In this document: one piece after another, positions 1 through 10,964 of the stretch
Position numbering within the stretch: the first letter of the stretch is position 1
Layout: each line of letters begins with the position of its first letter
Origin: Cordylochernes scorpioides
Taxonomy: Eukaryota > Arthropoda > Arachnida > Pseudoscorpiones > Chernetidae
Reading direction: 5' to 3'
NCBI GenBank assembly: GCA_030710605.1
Contig: CP092875.1
Location: forward strand, 69,557,529-69,621,528
Length of the DNA: 64,000 nt
Notes under the pieces: model-generated
Seen by the model: only the letters and a program-made list of their open reading frames with translations
Databases searched by the model: none
What the model was told of the DNA's origin: nothing
Position numbers and translations under genes: made by a program

Positions 1-844
1 TCCTTATATTACTAATAATTGTATATAGTTGCGGAACTACTGGTTTCCTGTGCTGCTCTTTTCCTGATATTGCACCTTGTATGGAGAATCTGTATAAGAC
101 TTATGTCTTAATAAAGGCTTTGTGTGTGTGTATTATTGACATGTGTCATTACATCATCATATGTAATGTACTTTGTACAAACTGAGGATAAATAAATAAA
201 ACTCTGTAATAGATTAAGAGTTGAGCTGAAGCAAGAGATTGAAGTCATAACGTCTAAATTCGAGATAGATGGAAGTCACAAAACAACATCTAAAGATAGA
301 TTGGAAACTGTCAGGACGGCGCCAGTAGAATTTCACCAGACGATCCACGCCCCTGTCGCATCTGTTGAAATGCAACACTCCCTTTCTCGGAAAATATATA
401 AAAGGCCCCCGTCTTTAGCCAAAAATACAGTCACTTGACAGTTACTTCACCATCTGCGTGAGCCCTCGTCGGTTGTACCCCAGGTCCACCTCATCCACCA
501 TGTAGACCAGTAAGAACTCTTCTATCTCCATCTTTCGCTCCTAGCTCAACTTTTATCTGTTCACGGAACTTTCTTAGTGCAAATGTGTCTTCGTTTTTTG
601 TGTGGACATTCCCAAGCTTTCCAATCTGCCTCGACCACGACTGGCTGTACTTTGTGAGAACCTTTAAAGGTCTTCCAAGGTGCAGAGAGGTACTAGAAAA
701 CTCCACATCCTGACAGTTCCTCTCGGTCAACACAGTATAGCGAGAGTTGACAGGGACTCACACCACAGTTTAAGTCGACTGGATACCTCATCACAGATTT
801 AGTCGACAGGATTCTACAAGAGTCAACAATAACTCACCATTACA
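1..844 (+). mobile_element. Solo LTR, copy 1 (left end beyond the window)
   Basis: Nearly identical to 55062-55907. The complete copy runs TG...CA and is flanked by TATA on both sides; here only the right boundary is visible (CA at 843-844, then TATA). It holds an AATAAA at 110-115, a TATATAAAAGG box at 395-405, and near its end the motif AGTCGACAGGATTCTACAA, which recurs in the LTRs of the 7-kb element at 31559. No primer-binding site or coding region follows, so I read it as a solo LTR. The family assignment is inference. Confidence 0.6.
395..405 (+). promoter_or_regulatory. TATA box of the solo LTR
   Basis: TATATAAAAGG on the + strand. The same box lies at 55458-55468 in the second copy. 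It probably drove transcription of the parent LTR element; whether it is active now cannot be seen. Confidence 0.55.
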
Positions 845-1674
845 TATATATTTTTATGCATGTGTGTGTAAAGAGCAAAAGACAATTTTGCATGCCTGAA
901 ACCCTGATTTTTTTTTGTGAAGTTCTGGGTTCTCAATTTAGTTGATAAACTTATTAAGGTTGTTGGTGGAAGTCTTTGTGATAAAGTCCAGGCTTATCTA
1001 CTTCCTGGTCATCTTCTTCAGGTTGTCGAGTATGACAGGTCTTGAAATCACCTTACATATATCTGCCTCTATCACTATGGGACTTTTGGCGTAGGGATGC
1101 AGGAGCAAGCCAGGTCATAAGGGATGGGGTAGTTAGTAAGAACGCTAGGGCAGTCTATCTACATGGGCCTTTCGAAGAGTAATTCTTTGACCACACTCTC
1201 CAGCTCTCACACAAGGCTTGGTGTAGTCCCTCACACACGCGTGCGCGCGCACTTCCTGATCAGTAGTGAACTCCTGCAGTATGCAATTTTCTTGAAGATG
1301 TCCTTGGGTTCTGAGTGCTGAGTAGAGTCGCCATGGTTTTTGTAGTCTCAGGCTGCATGCTACAGCAGTAGGTTGGCTATCAGAATTGGGCCTTGGTTGA
1401 CTGGGGACCCATGGTAGCCTCCACTGCCACAACACTCTCCCATACAAGTGAATTCCTTTTTGTTGTTGTTATCATTGCCCCCTTCAGAATGCTTCCCCCC
1501 CTCCTTCGCATTTATATTTATTTTGGGGGGTCACAACAACTTATGTTAAATTGTGTCTTCTGAATTCTTCAACACTTTTAGGGATACAGGAGAAGGTAAC
1601 TGGATGACAAAGTGCCTAATCTCCCTGCAGAGGGGGGGGCAGGGAAATGAAATTGCATTGAGTCAATGGTTACT
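845..1674. repeat. Flank shared by the two solo-LTR copies
   Basis: These 830 bp directly after the LTR match 55908-56739 with few substitutions and small indels. Similarity stops abruptly at GGTTACT in both copies. Sharing LTR, target duplication and flank means the locus was copied after the LTR inserted, or that the LTR sits in an older repeat. No protein is recognisable; short minus-strand open frames here look accidental. Confidence 0.7.
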
Positions 1675-1865
1675 GCAGCATCTTAGTACACTTTTATTTT
1701 GTAGCAAATCTTTATTGTCTTAGTAAAGTCTGATACAGCATTTTTGTTGTTTTGCGAAACGCCAAAAAGTGACAACAACAAAACAAAGATGATGATAACC
1801 TGCGTCTTGCAGATTAACATTTTCATAGAAACATATATATATACATATTTATTGCTAGCTATATA

Positions 1866-2932
1866 TCACCATCTTCTCTCTTCAAATCTCACAGGAAGTC
1901 TCCTCGCTCGAGGTGGGTTCCGCCTTAGGACAGGACCCTCCTCTTTCAAGGCCTCGGGGTCCAGCGAGGGAAGAGGCTCCAATGACTTTCCATCGTCTGT
2001 ATCACTCTGAACCTCTGAATCTTGATCCGACCGCTGGCTAGTTAGTCCTGGCGACATCGACTCCACATAACCTCTGTCTCGTACAACCTCCGAGATTATG
2101 GCATTGGGACCTGCTCCTCTTGAGTGCTCGGGTTGACGCTCTCCATCTCCACTCTCATCTTCCTCACCATTCCTCCACCTTTTTCTAATTTGATCCCTGT
2201 GATAGGCCTTTACCTGTCCGTGGATCAAAATGGTGTAGACTCTAGTTCCCTTCTTGCCCACAATTTTTCCTGGGATCCATTTATCACCACCTCTAAAGTT
2301 TTTACACCACACTAAATCATCTATCTGGAATTCTTCCAAATGGGTTCGCCGATCATACTTCATTTGCCTGGCTTGCTGGTCCCTAACTCTAGATGCCAAG
2401 CTGGGATGTATCAACGACACTCTGGTTCGAAGCGCACGCCCAATAAAGAGCTCTGATGGAGTCTTTCCCGTTGTCACATGCGGGGTGCTTCGATATGCCA
2501 GAAGAACTTTTGACAAGGTGTCTTGAATGGTGTCCCCAATTTTCCTTTTATTTTTATCCAGGGCAGTCTTAATTGTTCTAACCGCTCTTTCAGCCAAGCC
2601 ATTACTTTGCGGGTGGTACGCCGGGATCAATGTTTGTTTAATTCCATTTCCTTCCAGAAAACCTTTCATTTCACTCCCAGTAAACTGAGGTCCATTATCA
2701 GATACAAGTTCCTCCGGTAACCCATAGGAAGAAAAAAGTCGCCGTAGTTGCTCAATGGTTTTGCGTGTGGTGGTCTCTCTCATTGGGATGGCTTCGATCC
2801 ACTTTGAATGACTATCTACTACTATTAATAAATTAATGTTTTCCTTATTTGCAAAATCAATGTGAATTCTTTGCCAAGGTCTGGTTGACCATTTCCAGGG
2901 TTGCCATTTTCCTTATTTGGCCCATCCTGGGA
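1866..2932 (-). pseudogene. Ty3/gypsy integrase C-terminal part (broken)
   Basis: Retrotransposon integrase on the minus strand. Reading down from about 2912, the core starts with a tryptophan-rich linker, then HIDFA (first catalytic Asp), LLIVVDSHSKWIEAIPM, VSDNGPQFTG (second Asp) and NGLAERAVRTIK (catalytic Glu). The C-terminal GPY/F-like part (KWIPGKIVGKKG, QVKAYHRDQIRKRW) and an acidic tail follow, with the stop at 1866. An in-frame stop at 2913-2915 and the assembly gap at 2933 cut off everything upstream, so reverse transcriptase and the zinc finger are not visible. Known of the family: inserts element cDNA into the host genome. Inference: dead copy. No clear LTR or polypurine tract could be fixed downstream. 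Confidence 0.85.
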
Positions 2933-3032
2933 NNNNNNNNNNNNNNNNNNNNNNNNNNNNNNNNNNNNNNNNNNNNNNNNNNNNNNNNNNNNNNNNNNNN
3001 NNNNNNNNNNNNNNNNNNNNNNNNNNNNNNNN
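2933..3032. other. Assembly gap (100 N)
   Basis: Exactly 100 unresolved bases, which usually marks a scaffold gap of unknown true size. It truncates the gypsy integrase above. Confidence 0.99.
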
Positions 3033-3869
3033 GATCAATGCCCATCTCCCTAGATATGGAATTTTCAAGGTTTTTCAGGTCCTTCATAAATTTTCCATTT
3101 TATAGTTTTTTTATTATTGCTGTTATTGTTTTGGAATGTTCTATATTTGTGCCATTGGTTTAGTGGTTGTAATTCTAAAGATATATTGGACCTTTGATAA
3201 TATATATGTAAATAATCTTTGTTTCTTGTATAATTTATTGCTCTAAATACAAATTTAAATAACTTTCACTCTCTCTCTAAAACTATAAATAATTTGTATA
3301 TATATCTTTAAAACTATGTACATAAAATAGATTAAATATTTGCAAGCAAATATCCACATAGGATATAGCGTGTGTTTTGTAATAAATAAATTTTAAAAAA
3401 TAATAATTTTTCAAAACAAATTCTTAGGCTCTCACCCTTTCCAATCCTTACGAGAGCTTTTTCCTTGAAGTTTTCTTCTATGCCCCTATCGACCTGATGA
3501 AACTCTTTTTGGCTCCTTCATGCTCGCAGAGAAGCAATGCTGGTTGTTCGATTTTCGTATTCCATAGTATTGTTCATAGATACACTGTACAAACATGTAC
3601 TGCTTCATTTTACATAAATTGATCAACAGGAACATAGATGGAAGATATTAGTATATAAAATTATGCATTAGAGCGCCATCTGTTATGAAAATTCGAAACT
3701 ATTATAGGCGCGTATGATTCTTTTGAAAATTATGAAATTTCACAATATAGAATGTTGTATTTATTTTATTGGCAGCGTGTATGTCAAATTTACTTTTAAT
3801 TTTTATACGTATTATATGTTTTATGCGCTATATAAATTTGATATTTGAATTATACACTGAAATTATCGA
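3033..3869. other. AT-rich DNA without a recognisable gene
   Basis: No open frame with family likeness. At about 3665-3725 there is a truncated copy of the palindromic family with the GCGCCATCTGTTATGAAAATT end. A protease gene A exon upstream of 4274 was looked for and not seen. Confidence 0.5.
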
Positions 3870-4014
3870 AAGGTAATACGATCAAATCTAAATAAATAAA
3901 TAGTGTGTAACGTTTCAATAAAAGCGTTGTTACCGAAACGTCACACACTATTTATTTATTGGAATTTGATCTCTACTTTATGCTTCTAATATATAATCTG
4001 AATTGTGCCTTTTC
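3870..4014. repeat. Palindromic repeat, GTGTGACGTTTCGG family
   Basis: Imperfect hairpin: AGTGTGTAACGTTTC on the left, GAAACGTCACACACTATT on the right, around a short GCGTTGTTACC loop, ending in a tail like AATCTGAATTGTGCC. Same family as 59218-59385, 61012-61071 with 62343-62528, 63107-63222 and 63731-63947. Confidence 0.75.
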
Positions 4015-4273
4015 ATACACAGCAATAAAATATTAGCCTTTCCAAGCCAATCTTTATGAATATTGTTGGAAACATTCAACAGAAATACTAATTGCCTTGA
4101 AATAAGACATGAGGAATTTTATATTTCGAAGAGAAAATAAAAATTCAATAGCTCCTAAGGAAGATAGGTTTGAAAAAGTAGAAAAGTCTAATTAGGTATT
4201 GTTTATTAACTATTTAAAAGTCATAGATAAATGTCAAACAAAATACAAAGTTTCAGAACTTATATTGTTTCAG

Positions 4274-4413
4274 ATTCTTTATACCAAGGTGAATTGAAGC
4301 AAGCAAGAATTCCGTATATACCAAAGAAGCGTTGTCAGAATCGTATGGGAGATATACTCCAATTATCAAAAGATCACCTGTGCGCTGGACGACCTGGCCA
4401 CAATTCTTGTCAG
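4274..4413 (+). CDS. Serine protease gene A, penultimate exon
   Basis: A 140-bp exon between a TTGTTTCAG acceptor and a CAG|GTAGAG donor. It starts in phase 1, so the first codon is completed by the preceding exon, which is not in the window. It encodes the beta-barrel 2 segment of a chymotrypsin-fold (S1) protease, from LYQGELKQARIPYIPKKRC to the disulfide region DHLCAGRPGHNSCQ. It has the same length and phase as 38917-39056 in gene B. Counting back from the catalytic Ser in the next exon, the residue at chymotrypsin position 189 (base of the S1 pocket) is Asn, not the trypsin Asp, so cleavage after Arg/Lys is not assured. Upstream exons lie left of the window or in the gap. Confidence 0.88.
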
Positions 4414-5116
4414 GTAGAGTTGATATTTCAAGTTCTGTAGACCTATAAACACAAGCCACAACACTTATCATGCCATCTCACCAAACTAACTGACTCATGT
4501 CAGCAACAAAGCCATAACACCAACCTTGGCGAATTCAGAATGCGAAACTGAATACAAAGGTTTCTTGTTATGGCGTTCGTCAGTAAAAGGCGATTTTCCA
4601 TTTCCACTCTTAAGGGATTCATAAAGGAATGTTTAGATAAGAAATTCGCTTTGCAAAATATTGCCTAAAAATGGGTATATGTTTTTCTTGGAAGGAATTG
4701 GTATTTACAAAGATGCAGCATATATATATAGGTTTTGCGAATAATTTGACAAAAGAGATGACCCTTTCTTTTTATAGATCAATTTAATTTACATAAAATT
4801 CACTATAGATCCAGTATAGGTTCAATATGCAAATAACAAAGGCCAAGCCTCTTGTAATAGGACTAGCAAAGTCTATATTGGAATCTGTGTATCCCTAAAA
4901 ATGCTTTTAACGATGGCCAAGACTTGCTAAAGTACAGGCAATTTCTACAGTTCAGGTTCTATGCATATAACAATAGACACGCCACAGAAAAGTAATTGTC
5001 TACAATGGAAGTTCTGATAAAGCAATAGCCTAACAATTCCAAAGTTGTGTAGGTTATTTTACCTTTTACACAAATTACGCCGCTATAAGGGGAAAAAATG
5101 TTGTATTTACTATAAT

Positions 5117-5332
5117 TCGAAACTATTATAGACGCGTATGATTCCTTTTAAAAATAAACAATTTCTACTGCCCTTACTGCAATGGAAAAATAATGATGAG
5201 GAGCCATGCCCTCCCATTATTTTTTCATTGCAGTAAGGACAGTAGAAATTGTTTATTTTAAAAAAGAATCATACGTGTCTATAATAGTTTCGAATTTTGA
5301 TAACTGATGGCTCGCTAATGCATCATAAAATA
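5117..5332. repeat. Palindromic retro-type repeat with 9-bp target duplication
   Basis: Hairpin with arms starting TCGAAACTATTATAGACGCG, an inner pair TTTCTACTGCCCTTACTGCAA/complement, and an asymmetric tail GATGGCTCGCTAATGCATCAT on the right only. Flanked by TACTATAAT at 5108-5116 and 5333-5341. Short, core-deleted member of the family at 16104, 42024 and 50276. Odd length of target duplication plus one-sided tail suggest insertion by target-primed reverse transcription rather than by a DNA transposase. Confidence 0.8.
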
Positions 5333-5344
5333 TACTATAATATA

Positions 5345-5413
5345 AAAATAATGAAAGCATATCCTGACAAAGGGAACATGTACTCCTGGTCAGGATATGC
5401 TTTCATTATTTTT
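5345..5413. repeat. Perfect short hairpin
   Basis: Arms of about 23 bp (AATAATGAAAGCATATCCTGAC and its complement) around a 20-base loop. No relation to the neighbouring palindrome seen. Confidence 0.8.
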
Positions 5414-5541
5414 AATATCAACACCTGACCCTTTTATTATTTTCTATTGTTTTTTCATACTATAATATAAATTACACTAATTATGAACACTGTTGAAATC
5501 TACTAACTGTCAATTGTAAGATAACTGTGATTGTACTACAG

Positions 5542-5706
5542 GGTGACAGCGGTGGTCCTCTGGTCAAATTCCACAAAGGCAAGTTCTACCAGCTTGGAGT
5601 CGTGTCTGAGGGCATTGGATGCGGTGGCCCCATACCCGGTATCTACACCAACATCCGCTTCTACCAGCCTTGGATCTACAAGACAATCTACTCTTCTCCA
5701 CCATAG
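5542..5706 (+). CDS. Serine protease gene A, terminal exon
   Basis: Terminal exon of 165 bp (54 residues plus TAG) after the acceptor TTGTACTACAG. It opens with GDSGGPLVKF, which carries the nucleophilic Ser of S1 proteases, then KGKFYQLGVVSEGIGCGG, PGIYTNIRFYQPWI and a short C-terminal tail ending SSPP. The last Cys pairs with the Cys before GDSGG in this family. It continues 4274-4413 in frame. Family role: secreted or zymogen-activated endopeptidase; digestion, venom, clotting and immunity are all possible and the sequence does not choose. Paralogs at 42238 and 49951. Confidence 0.92.
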   Translation, partial: GDSGGPLVKFHKGKFYQLGVVSEGIGCGGPIPGIYTNIRFYQPWIYKTIYSSPP

Positions 5707-5812
5707 ATGAATATTAAATATACAAGTATCAGAGTCATCAATCAATTCTTAATTCTGTCACAGTTTGCTTTTGTGAATGGAATAAATACCCAAATTAGGC
5801 CATTTTTTATAA

Positions 5813-5877
5813 CCATCGGTGGTTCAGTGGTAGAATGCTCCACGCGGACGGCCCGGGTTCGATTCCCGGCCGATGCT
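5813..5877 (+). pseudogene. tRNA-Gly pseudogene (anticodon arm deleted)
   Basis: D-arm (GGTTCAGTGGTAGAATGCTC), T-arm (GGCCCGGGTTCGATTCCCGG) and acceptor end (CCGATGC) match a eukaryotic tRNA-Gly(GCC). About six bases are missing where the anticodon stem 5' strand and loop should be, and the first base is C so the first acceptor pair is lost. A long T run follows, as for RNA polymerase III termination. A and B boxes are intact. Confidence 0.85.
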
Positions 5878-5960
5878 TTTTTTTTTTTTTTTTTTGCAAT
5901 TTTTTAAACTCATTTATATTATTATCCCTTTGAAAATAGAGCAATCCATACTTAATTCAT

Positions 5961-6183
5961 TAGATAATAAAAGGCATATATTGGATTTTAAAAATATATA
6001 TATATTGCCAATATTTCGGCTGGCTGAACGCCAACCTTTATCGAGGCATTACATTTTTGTATACACCTATATACAAGTGTATACAAAAATGTAATGCCTC
6101 GATAAAGGTTGGCGTTCAGCCAGCCGAAATATTGGCAAAATATATATTTTTTAAAAATCCAATATATGCCTTTTATTATCTAA
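5961..6183. repeat. Palindromic repeat, AATATTTCGGCTGGCTG family
   Basis: Long inverted repeat: ATAATAAAAGGCATATATTGG ... CCAATATTTCGGCTGGCTGAA ... and its complement, meeting at a TATACACC centre. Each arm contains a hairpin (GGTTGGC GTTCA GCCAGCC) followed by GAAATATTGG. Relatives at about 38625-38705, 41795-42015 and 44640-44735. Confidence 0.85.
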
Positions 6184-7210
6184 TTATTATCCCTATATAC
6201 AGGGTGATCCAAAAGTCCCGCACAACTTTAAAAATTAATAACTCCGCGAATATTTGCGCTAGAGCAATGCGGTAAACACCATTGTGTTCAGAATGCAATG
6301 GGATTTTTTATGGCAAATAATGAAAAATTCGAAATTGATTTTAGTTAAAATTTTATTCGCTAGATGGCGCTATACCAGAATCAGATTATCAGCGGCTAAA
6401 TTGTTTGATAAATTGAAAAATATAACTGATCGACACGTATTTTTTCTTTTTGAATACCAGGAAAAAACCCTAATAATATCAAATGATAAATTAATAAAAC
6501 ACCATTTCGCCAAAAGTTAGAAGAAATGGTTAACGATTTTTAAATACAACCTGAGATATGTAAAATAGGTATATGCAAATTTAACATGTAGCAAAAAAAA
6601 AAAAAAAGATATTTTAGATGCGGTTTGCTGGAATCCTCTCAGCCTTTTAAATTTCGAAAATAATAATTTTCTATTTTTTTTTAAATTCAACTTTCTCTCA
6701 GTATCGATTATATTTATTTTAATTAATTTGAAAAATGTGTATCTATCTCTGATGATTTATTTTACTCTGGAATGCCGTTGTTGTTTTTGTCGTGTTCAAT
6801 AAAGAGCCTCAGATGTCTCCATGCATCTCTATCACAGCAGCAGCATTGTCCACTATCTTGGGTGTGTAAAGCAGCTGCTATGGGTCTATGTCAATTTTCT
6901 GCAAGGCTGCGGGCATGAGAATATGTGGGTAGGTGTTAGTTCCACACCAGGACAGTTGTTGCATGTTCTATAGGTTCTTGTGCCATCTGGATGTATTGTC
7001 ATCCTTTATAATGTTATGTTCTAAATCTTGTTATAGTTTTGTCATTTTTCTCTCGGAGTTTATTTCACATTTTGATCTTTTCTTATTTTTTGTTGAATTA
7101 TCTTGTATTTTGCAAAAGTATTAGCGTCAAATAATGACATTTGTTCTTTCCTTTGGCTCAACTTTCTTTCTTCCTTTGCAAATTCAACTGCCATTTCATT
7201 ACCCCCGATC

Positions 7211-7686
7211 CTAAAAACGGGCAGGAATCCATTGTAGAATGCAGTTATTCTCCAATGATATCAGTTGAGTAAGTAACGAGTGTATTTTCTGTGTGATTTT
7301 AGTATTGCCCTTCTGAATTGCTTCTAGATCGGATATGAAGTCGTTGTACGGTATATTATAATTCCTTCTGCTTGATGCAGGGATGGTTGGTTCAGGCATA
7401 CATCAAGAGCTTTCCAGATAGCTGTCAGTTCACAAGTGAAGTTTGACGAAATCTTTCTTGCTCCTTCTTTGATTTTGATGTATGTTCCATCTTGCAGTAT
7501 TATGTTAATTCCAGTCCCTCCATTACTTATGGTAAGGTCTGATGATCCATCTGTATATGCTGTTAAATAATTTATCTGATCGCATAAACCAATTGTGTCA
7601 AGTCCTTTATTTTTAAGTATGTTTTTTTCTTTTTTTTTATTGCAGGGTTCATTCAGGTTAAGATTGATGATTACATTTGATGGCAA
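7211..7686 (-). pseudogene. LINE RNase H domain (broken)
   Basis: Minus-strand fragment with the RNase H signature AYTDGSSDLTISNGGTGI, then CELTAIWKALDVCL and, after a frameshift near 7330-7400, SDLEAIQKG and LQWIPARF. The YTDGS Asp and CELTA Glu of the active site are present. An RNase H domain after the RT places the element near the I/LOA/R1-like clades of non-LTR retrotransposons. Frameshifts make it a relic. Confidence 0.8.
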
Positions 7687-7932
7687 TGGGGTAGGAAATA
7701 TTGGTTATTCTCGAATTTGAAATTCATTATGTTTCATTTTTATGCTCTTTCTAATATTGTTGTTGTACTGAAGTGTTGAAGATCTTTTGAGCCTTTCTTT
7801 TTGTTTCTAGTTTAAATAGGTTCTATGGGATATGTGTTCGGTTTCTTTAGTTTTTAAGCTATTGGTGAATTTTATTGTTTTTAATTGTGTTCTGCTTTCA
7901 AGTAGGTCTAGACCACATTCTCTCTGAATTTT

Positions 7933-9470
7933 CTAATTGTTGGTATTTGAAATAGAACCAGTGATTAATTTGGCCGCTTTTGCTTGAACACTGTCTAGTC
8001 TTCTTTTTAGTGATGAACTTGAGGGAGCCCAAACAGGTGTTGCATATTCCATTATTGGCCTTATTAAGGTGATATATGTTGTTCTGAGAATTTTGGGTTT
8101 TGCTCCCCAATTTGTTCTACATAGCCTTCTCAGAATGTTTAGGTTTCTGGTAGCTCTATTTGAGGTGATAATTATGTGTTCTGTAAATCGCAATTCCTCA
8201 TCAAGTATCACACCTAGGTAATTTGCAAATCAATTTTATCTATTATATGGTTGTTTATGCTTATTTTGGAGTTAAATTCATGCCTTTTTTCCTGTCAGTG
8301 AAGGAGACCTATAGGTTTGTGTTTATTGGGTTTATTGTCATTTTGAGTTTCATTGCCCACTTCTCCAGTCCTCTCTTTGATGTGTTCAGTATTTTTCTGA
8401 TATTTCTGTATTGCTACTTGTGTGCCATTTGGCTATATAATCTGCATAACAGGCAACTTTTGTCTTCAGTGAGGATGGATGTTGTTAAGGTTGTGTCGTA
8501 ATTAGATGTACAACAACTCAAACTTGACCATGACTCTTTTTTTAGCTCTTATTCTTTTCGTTTGGCCAACAACAAATGTCCAATTTATATACACATATAT
8601 TTTTACATAATGAGGCTTTAAATAATACGAATAATATTCTTCTATTTACATAAACAACAGTTAATATATAGCGAGATGAGTAGAGGACTGAGCAAAAATC
8701 CCTGAGGTACACCAGCCCATGTTCTTCGGTCCTTGGAAAATGTTCCATTGACCCGAACCTTCATCCTTCTTCCCCTTAAGAAGTATGTAATCCAGATTAT
8801 GGTTTTCCTCTTACTCCGATGTTGTGCAGCCTTTCAGATAATTTATACACTCGATAAAAAGCTGAGGTCATATCCAGGAATACGGCCGTTGTCTTCTTTG
8901 GCGGTTTTTCCTAGAAATCTATTATTGATTGACAGAAGTAGAACAGTTTATCAGTTGTACAGTGTCTGGATCTTTAGGCAGTTTGGTAGAAGTTTATTTT
9001 ATTATTGTTAGTGAGCCAGACTATGAGCCTAGAGTGGATAATTCATTCTGTTATTTTACAAAGTATGCTGGTGAGATCAATTGGCGGATAGTTCTTGTAT
9101 TCCTTGGCATCTTTGTTTGGTTTCAGTATTGGCACTATAATTGATATCTTCCAATTCTCTGGTAGTTTACCAGTTTTACCATGAAATGTTCAGTATTCGT
9201 AGGAGTTGATTTTTAGCTTTGTCTCCAAAGTGTTTAATCATTTAACCAAAAATTAGATTATCTCCTGGTGACCTCTTGGATTTAACTTTTCTATTGATGA
9301 GTTTAGCTCATTCAGTGTGAAGTCTCTCGAGTAAATATCTTGTTGATGGTAATTTCTTGCTTGTTTAACTAACCTGTTTATATTATTTTTTAGAGTCCTG
9401 CCTTCATTCGTATAGCTGAGTCTGGAAGTGCTTGAAAGATATTCAGCAATTATTTCAGCCATCTGTTTGT
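7933..9470 (-). pseudogene. LINE reverse transcriptase (broken in several frames)
   Basis: Minus-strand RT remains. 9253-9462 reads FTLNELNSSIEKLNPRG, the region between endonuclease and RT. Around 8690-8760 a translated stretch resembles the AGVPQGFLLSPLL motif. 7933-8211 holds the thumb/connection part, ILDEELRFTEHI and IRPIMEYATPVWAPS, as in I- and Jockey-type elements. Stops and frame changes separate the blocks, and the catalytic YxDD box was not found intact. Confidence 0.75.
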
Positions 9471-9479
9471 TCGTTCTCG

Positions 9480-9740
9480 CTATTCATTTCGGTTAGAGTA
9501 TTGGAGGATCAGTGTTGGTTTTGATTGTTTTATAACACTAATTATATTCCAGTGATGGTTTTCCTTTTTTGGATCCATTTTTTTCGCAGAATTCTGCCCA
9601 TTTTTCTCTCTCTCTCTCTCTTGTTTGAATATCCAAATTTCTTGTTCTATTTTGTGACTAATTTCAATGAGTTTCTTTATGATTTCTTCTGTTTTATTTG
9701 TTTTAAAAAGTTCATTGATATTGTCTCTCTCTGCAATCAT
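9480..9740 (-). pseudogene. LINE linker between endonuclease and RT
   Basis: 86-codon open stretch, lysine- and glutamate-rich (EEIIKKLIEISHKIEQEIW), in the position where I-type LINEs have a charged linker. No motif of its own; assignment rests on order and strand. Confidence 0.5.
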
Positions 9741-9871
9741 TGCCTCGATATTGTGGTCCTTCCAGTAAAGTATTCACAGGTCTTTACGTCTACCTCTAGG
9801 TATCGATACTTTTGCAGCTTTGGATATGTTCGAAGATAATTTTTCCAATTTTTTGTCAATCGTTCTGTGAA

Positions 9872-10528
9872 TTAATTCTTCGTTGCACAGTTCTTCAAGC
9901 TTTTCTGTGAGTTTTTTTCCAGTGTTCTTTTATTCTGTTGGAAATTCTCAATTTTGAATTTTAGGGTTGTTAAAATTGGTCTGTGGTCACTGATTGCACT
10001 TTTCAGAATTTTCCATTGTGTTGTGGGTGCGATGTTGTAATTTATCGCTGTGATGTCTATTGCGGATTCTGTGCCTGTGGACTTGGATAGATAGGTGTTC
10101 TTTTCGTTATTTAACGGTGTAAGGTCGAGGTCGGTTAGCATGTCCTCAACCTGCTGACCTTTGTTATCCTGGACAGGTGATCCCCAAGTTGGTCTTTCGG
10201 CGTTAAAATCACCAAGTATGATTGCGATATCCGAAGACGCTTCACTTAATGTCTCTATCAGGCCTGTATTGATGCTAGTATTATCGTGGTGATAAACATT
10301 TATGATTGGAATTGTTTTATCTGTAAGATAGATTTCTATTGCCTGAGCTTCTGTCGTGATTTCTCTAGGCTTACTCTGATTATAGGCGATTTTCTTAAAT
10401 TTGATTTCTAGAGTTTTAATCAAAACGGCAAGTCCTCCACCGAATTTTCCCGGTCTGTCCTTTCGTAGTGTTGTAAATCTTTGATATTGAATCTCAGATT
10501 CTGATTCAATTTTGTCTCCTGAGGACAA
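9872..10528 (-). pseudogene. LINE apurinic-like endonuclease domain
   Basis: 218 open codons on the minus strand matching the exonuclease/endonuclease/phosphatase fold of non-LTR retrotransposons. In order: GGGLAVLIK, INVYHHDN, AIILGDFNAERPTWGS (catalytic Asp/Asn), IDITAIN and SDHRPILTTLKF (catalytic His). In live elements this domain nicks target DNA for target-primed reverse transcription. It is the best preserved part of the LINE; the N-terminus of ORF2 and any ORF1 are missing. Confidence 0.88.
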
Positions 10529-10964
10529 GAAATATGTACATTGTTGTCACAGAGAAGACAAGTCAGCTCTTTATTTTCCTCTGGGTACCATTTATATTGA
10601 GTTGTAGTAGATTGAATTGTGTCCTCGTAGTAGATTTCTCATCATGAGCTCGAGCTGCAGCTCATGACGCGGCGGTTACCCCGGACGCGGTAGCATTACT
10701 GGAGATATCAGTTTTGCTCTTTATTTGAAAATGGGTGCCGTTGCAACGTTAGTCATCTTCGAAACGAACCAGAATTTGGTCAAATATTCCAAGTACCAGG
10801 GGGGACCGCAAGGAGGTGTGGTCGGACTTCTCTCCTTCCCCCTGGAATGCCGTCACTACAGGATAAAGCACTCTTGGTGAATTTTTTAAATTGTGATTCA
10901 GAATCTTAACTGAAGCTTTACGAGCGTTTCGTTCCTTTAAAGATATTCGAGCGGTAAAGGACCC

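Larger units (their letters stand above)
4414..5541 (+). other. Last intron of protease gene A
   Basis: GT (4414) to AG (5541). It contains degenerate repeats of short blocks such as AATAACAAAGGCCAAGCC and GGTTCTATG, similar in style to the introns of genes B and C, plus two palindromes listed separately (5117-5332, 5345-5413). No exon seen inside. Confidence 0.7.

Noticed and set aside
491..733. 80-codon minus-strand open frame in the solo LTR, present in both copies
   Set aside because: Lies opposite to the LTR promoter and shows no recognisable domain; a substitution pattern from two near-identical copies cannot show selection.
1145..1447. 100-codon minus-strand open frame, also present at 56212-56514
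   Set aside because: Conserved only because the DNA is duplicated; no family likeness, unusual Trp/Arg/Cys composition, no promoter or splice context.
1675..1865. Reading the 1-1674 repeat as the 3' LTR of the adjacent minus-strand gypsy integrase
   Set aside because: No polypurine tract next to position 1674, and the repeat's own TATA box, TG...CA ends and TATA duplication define a plus-strand LTR ending at 844.
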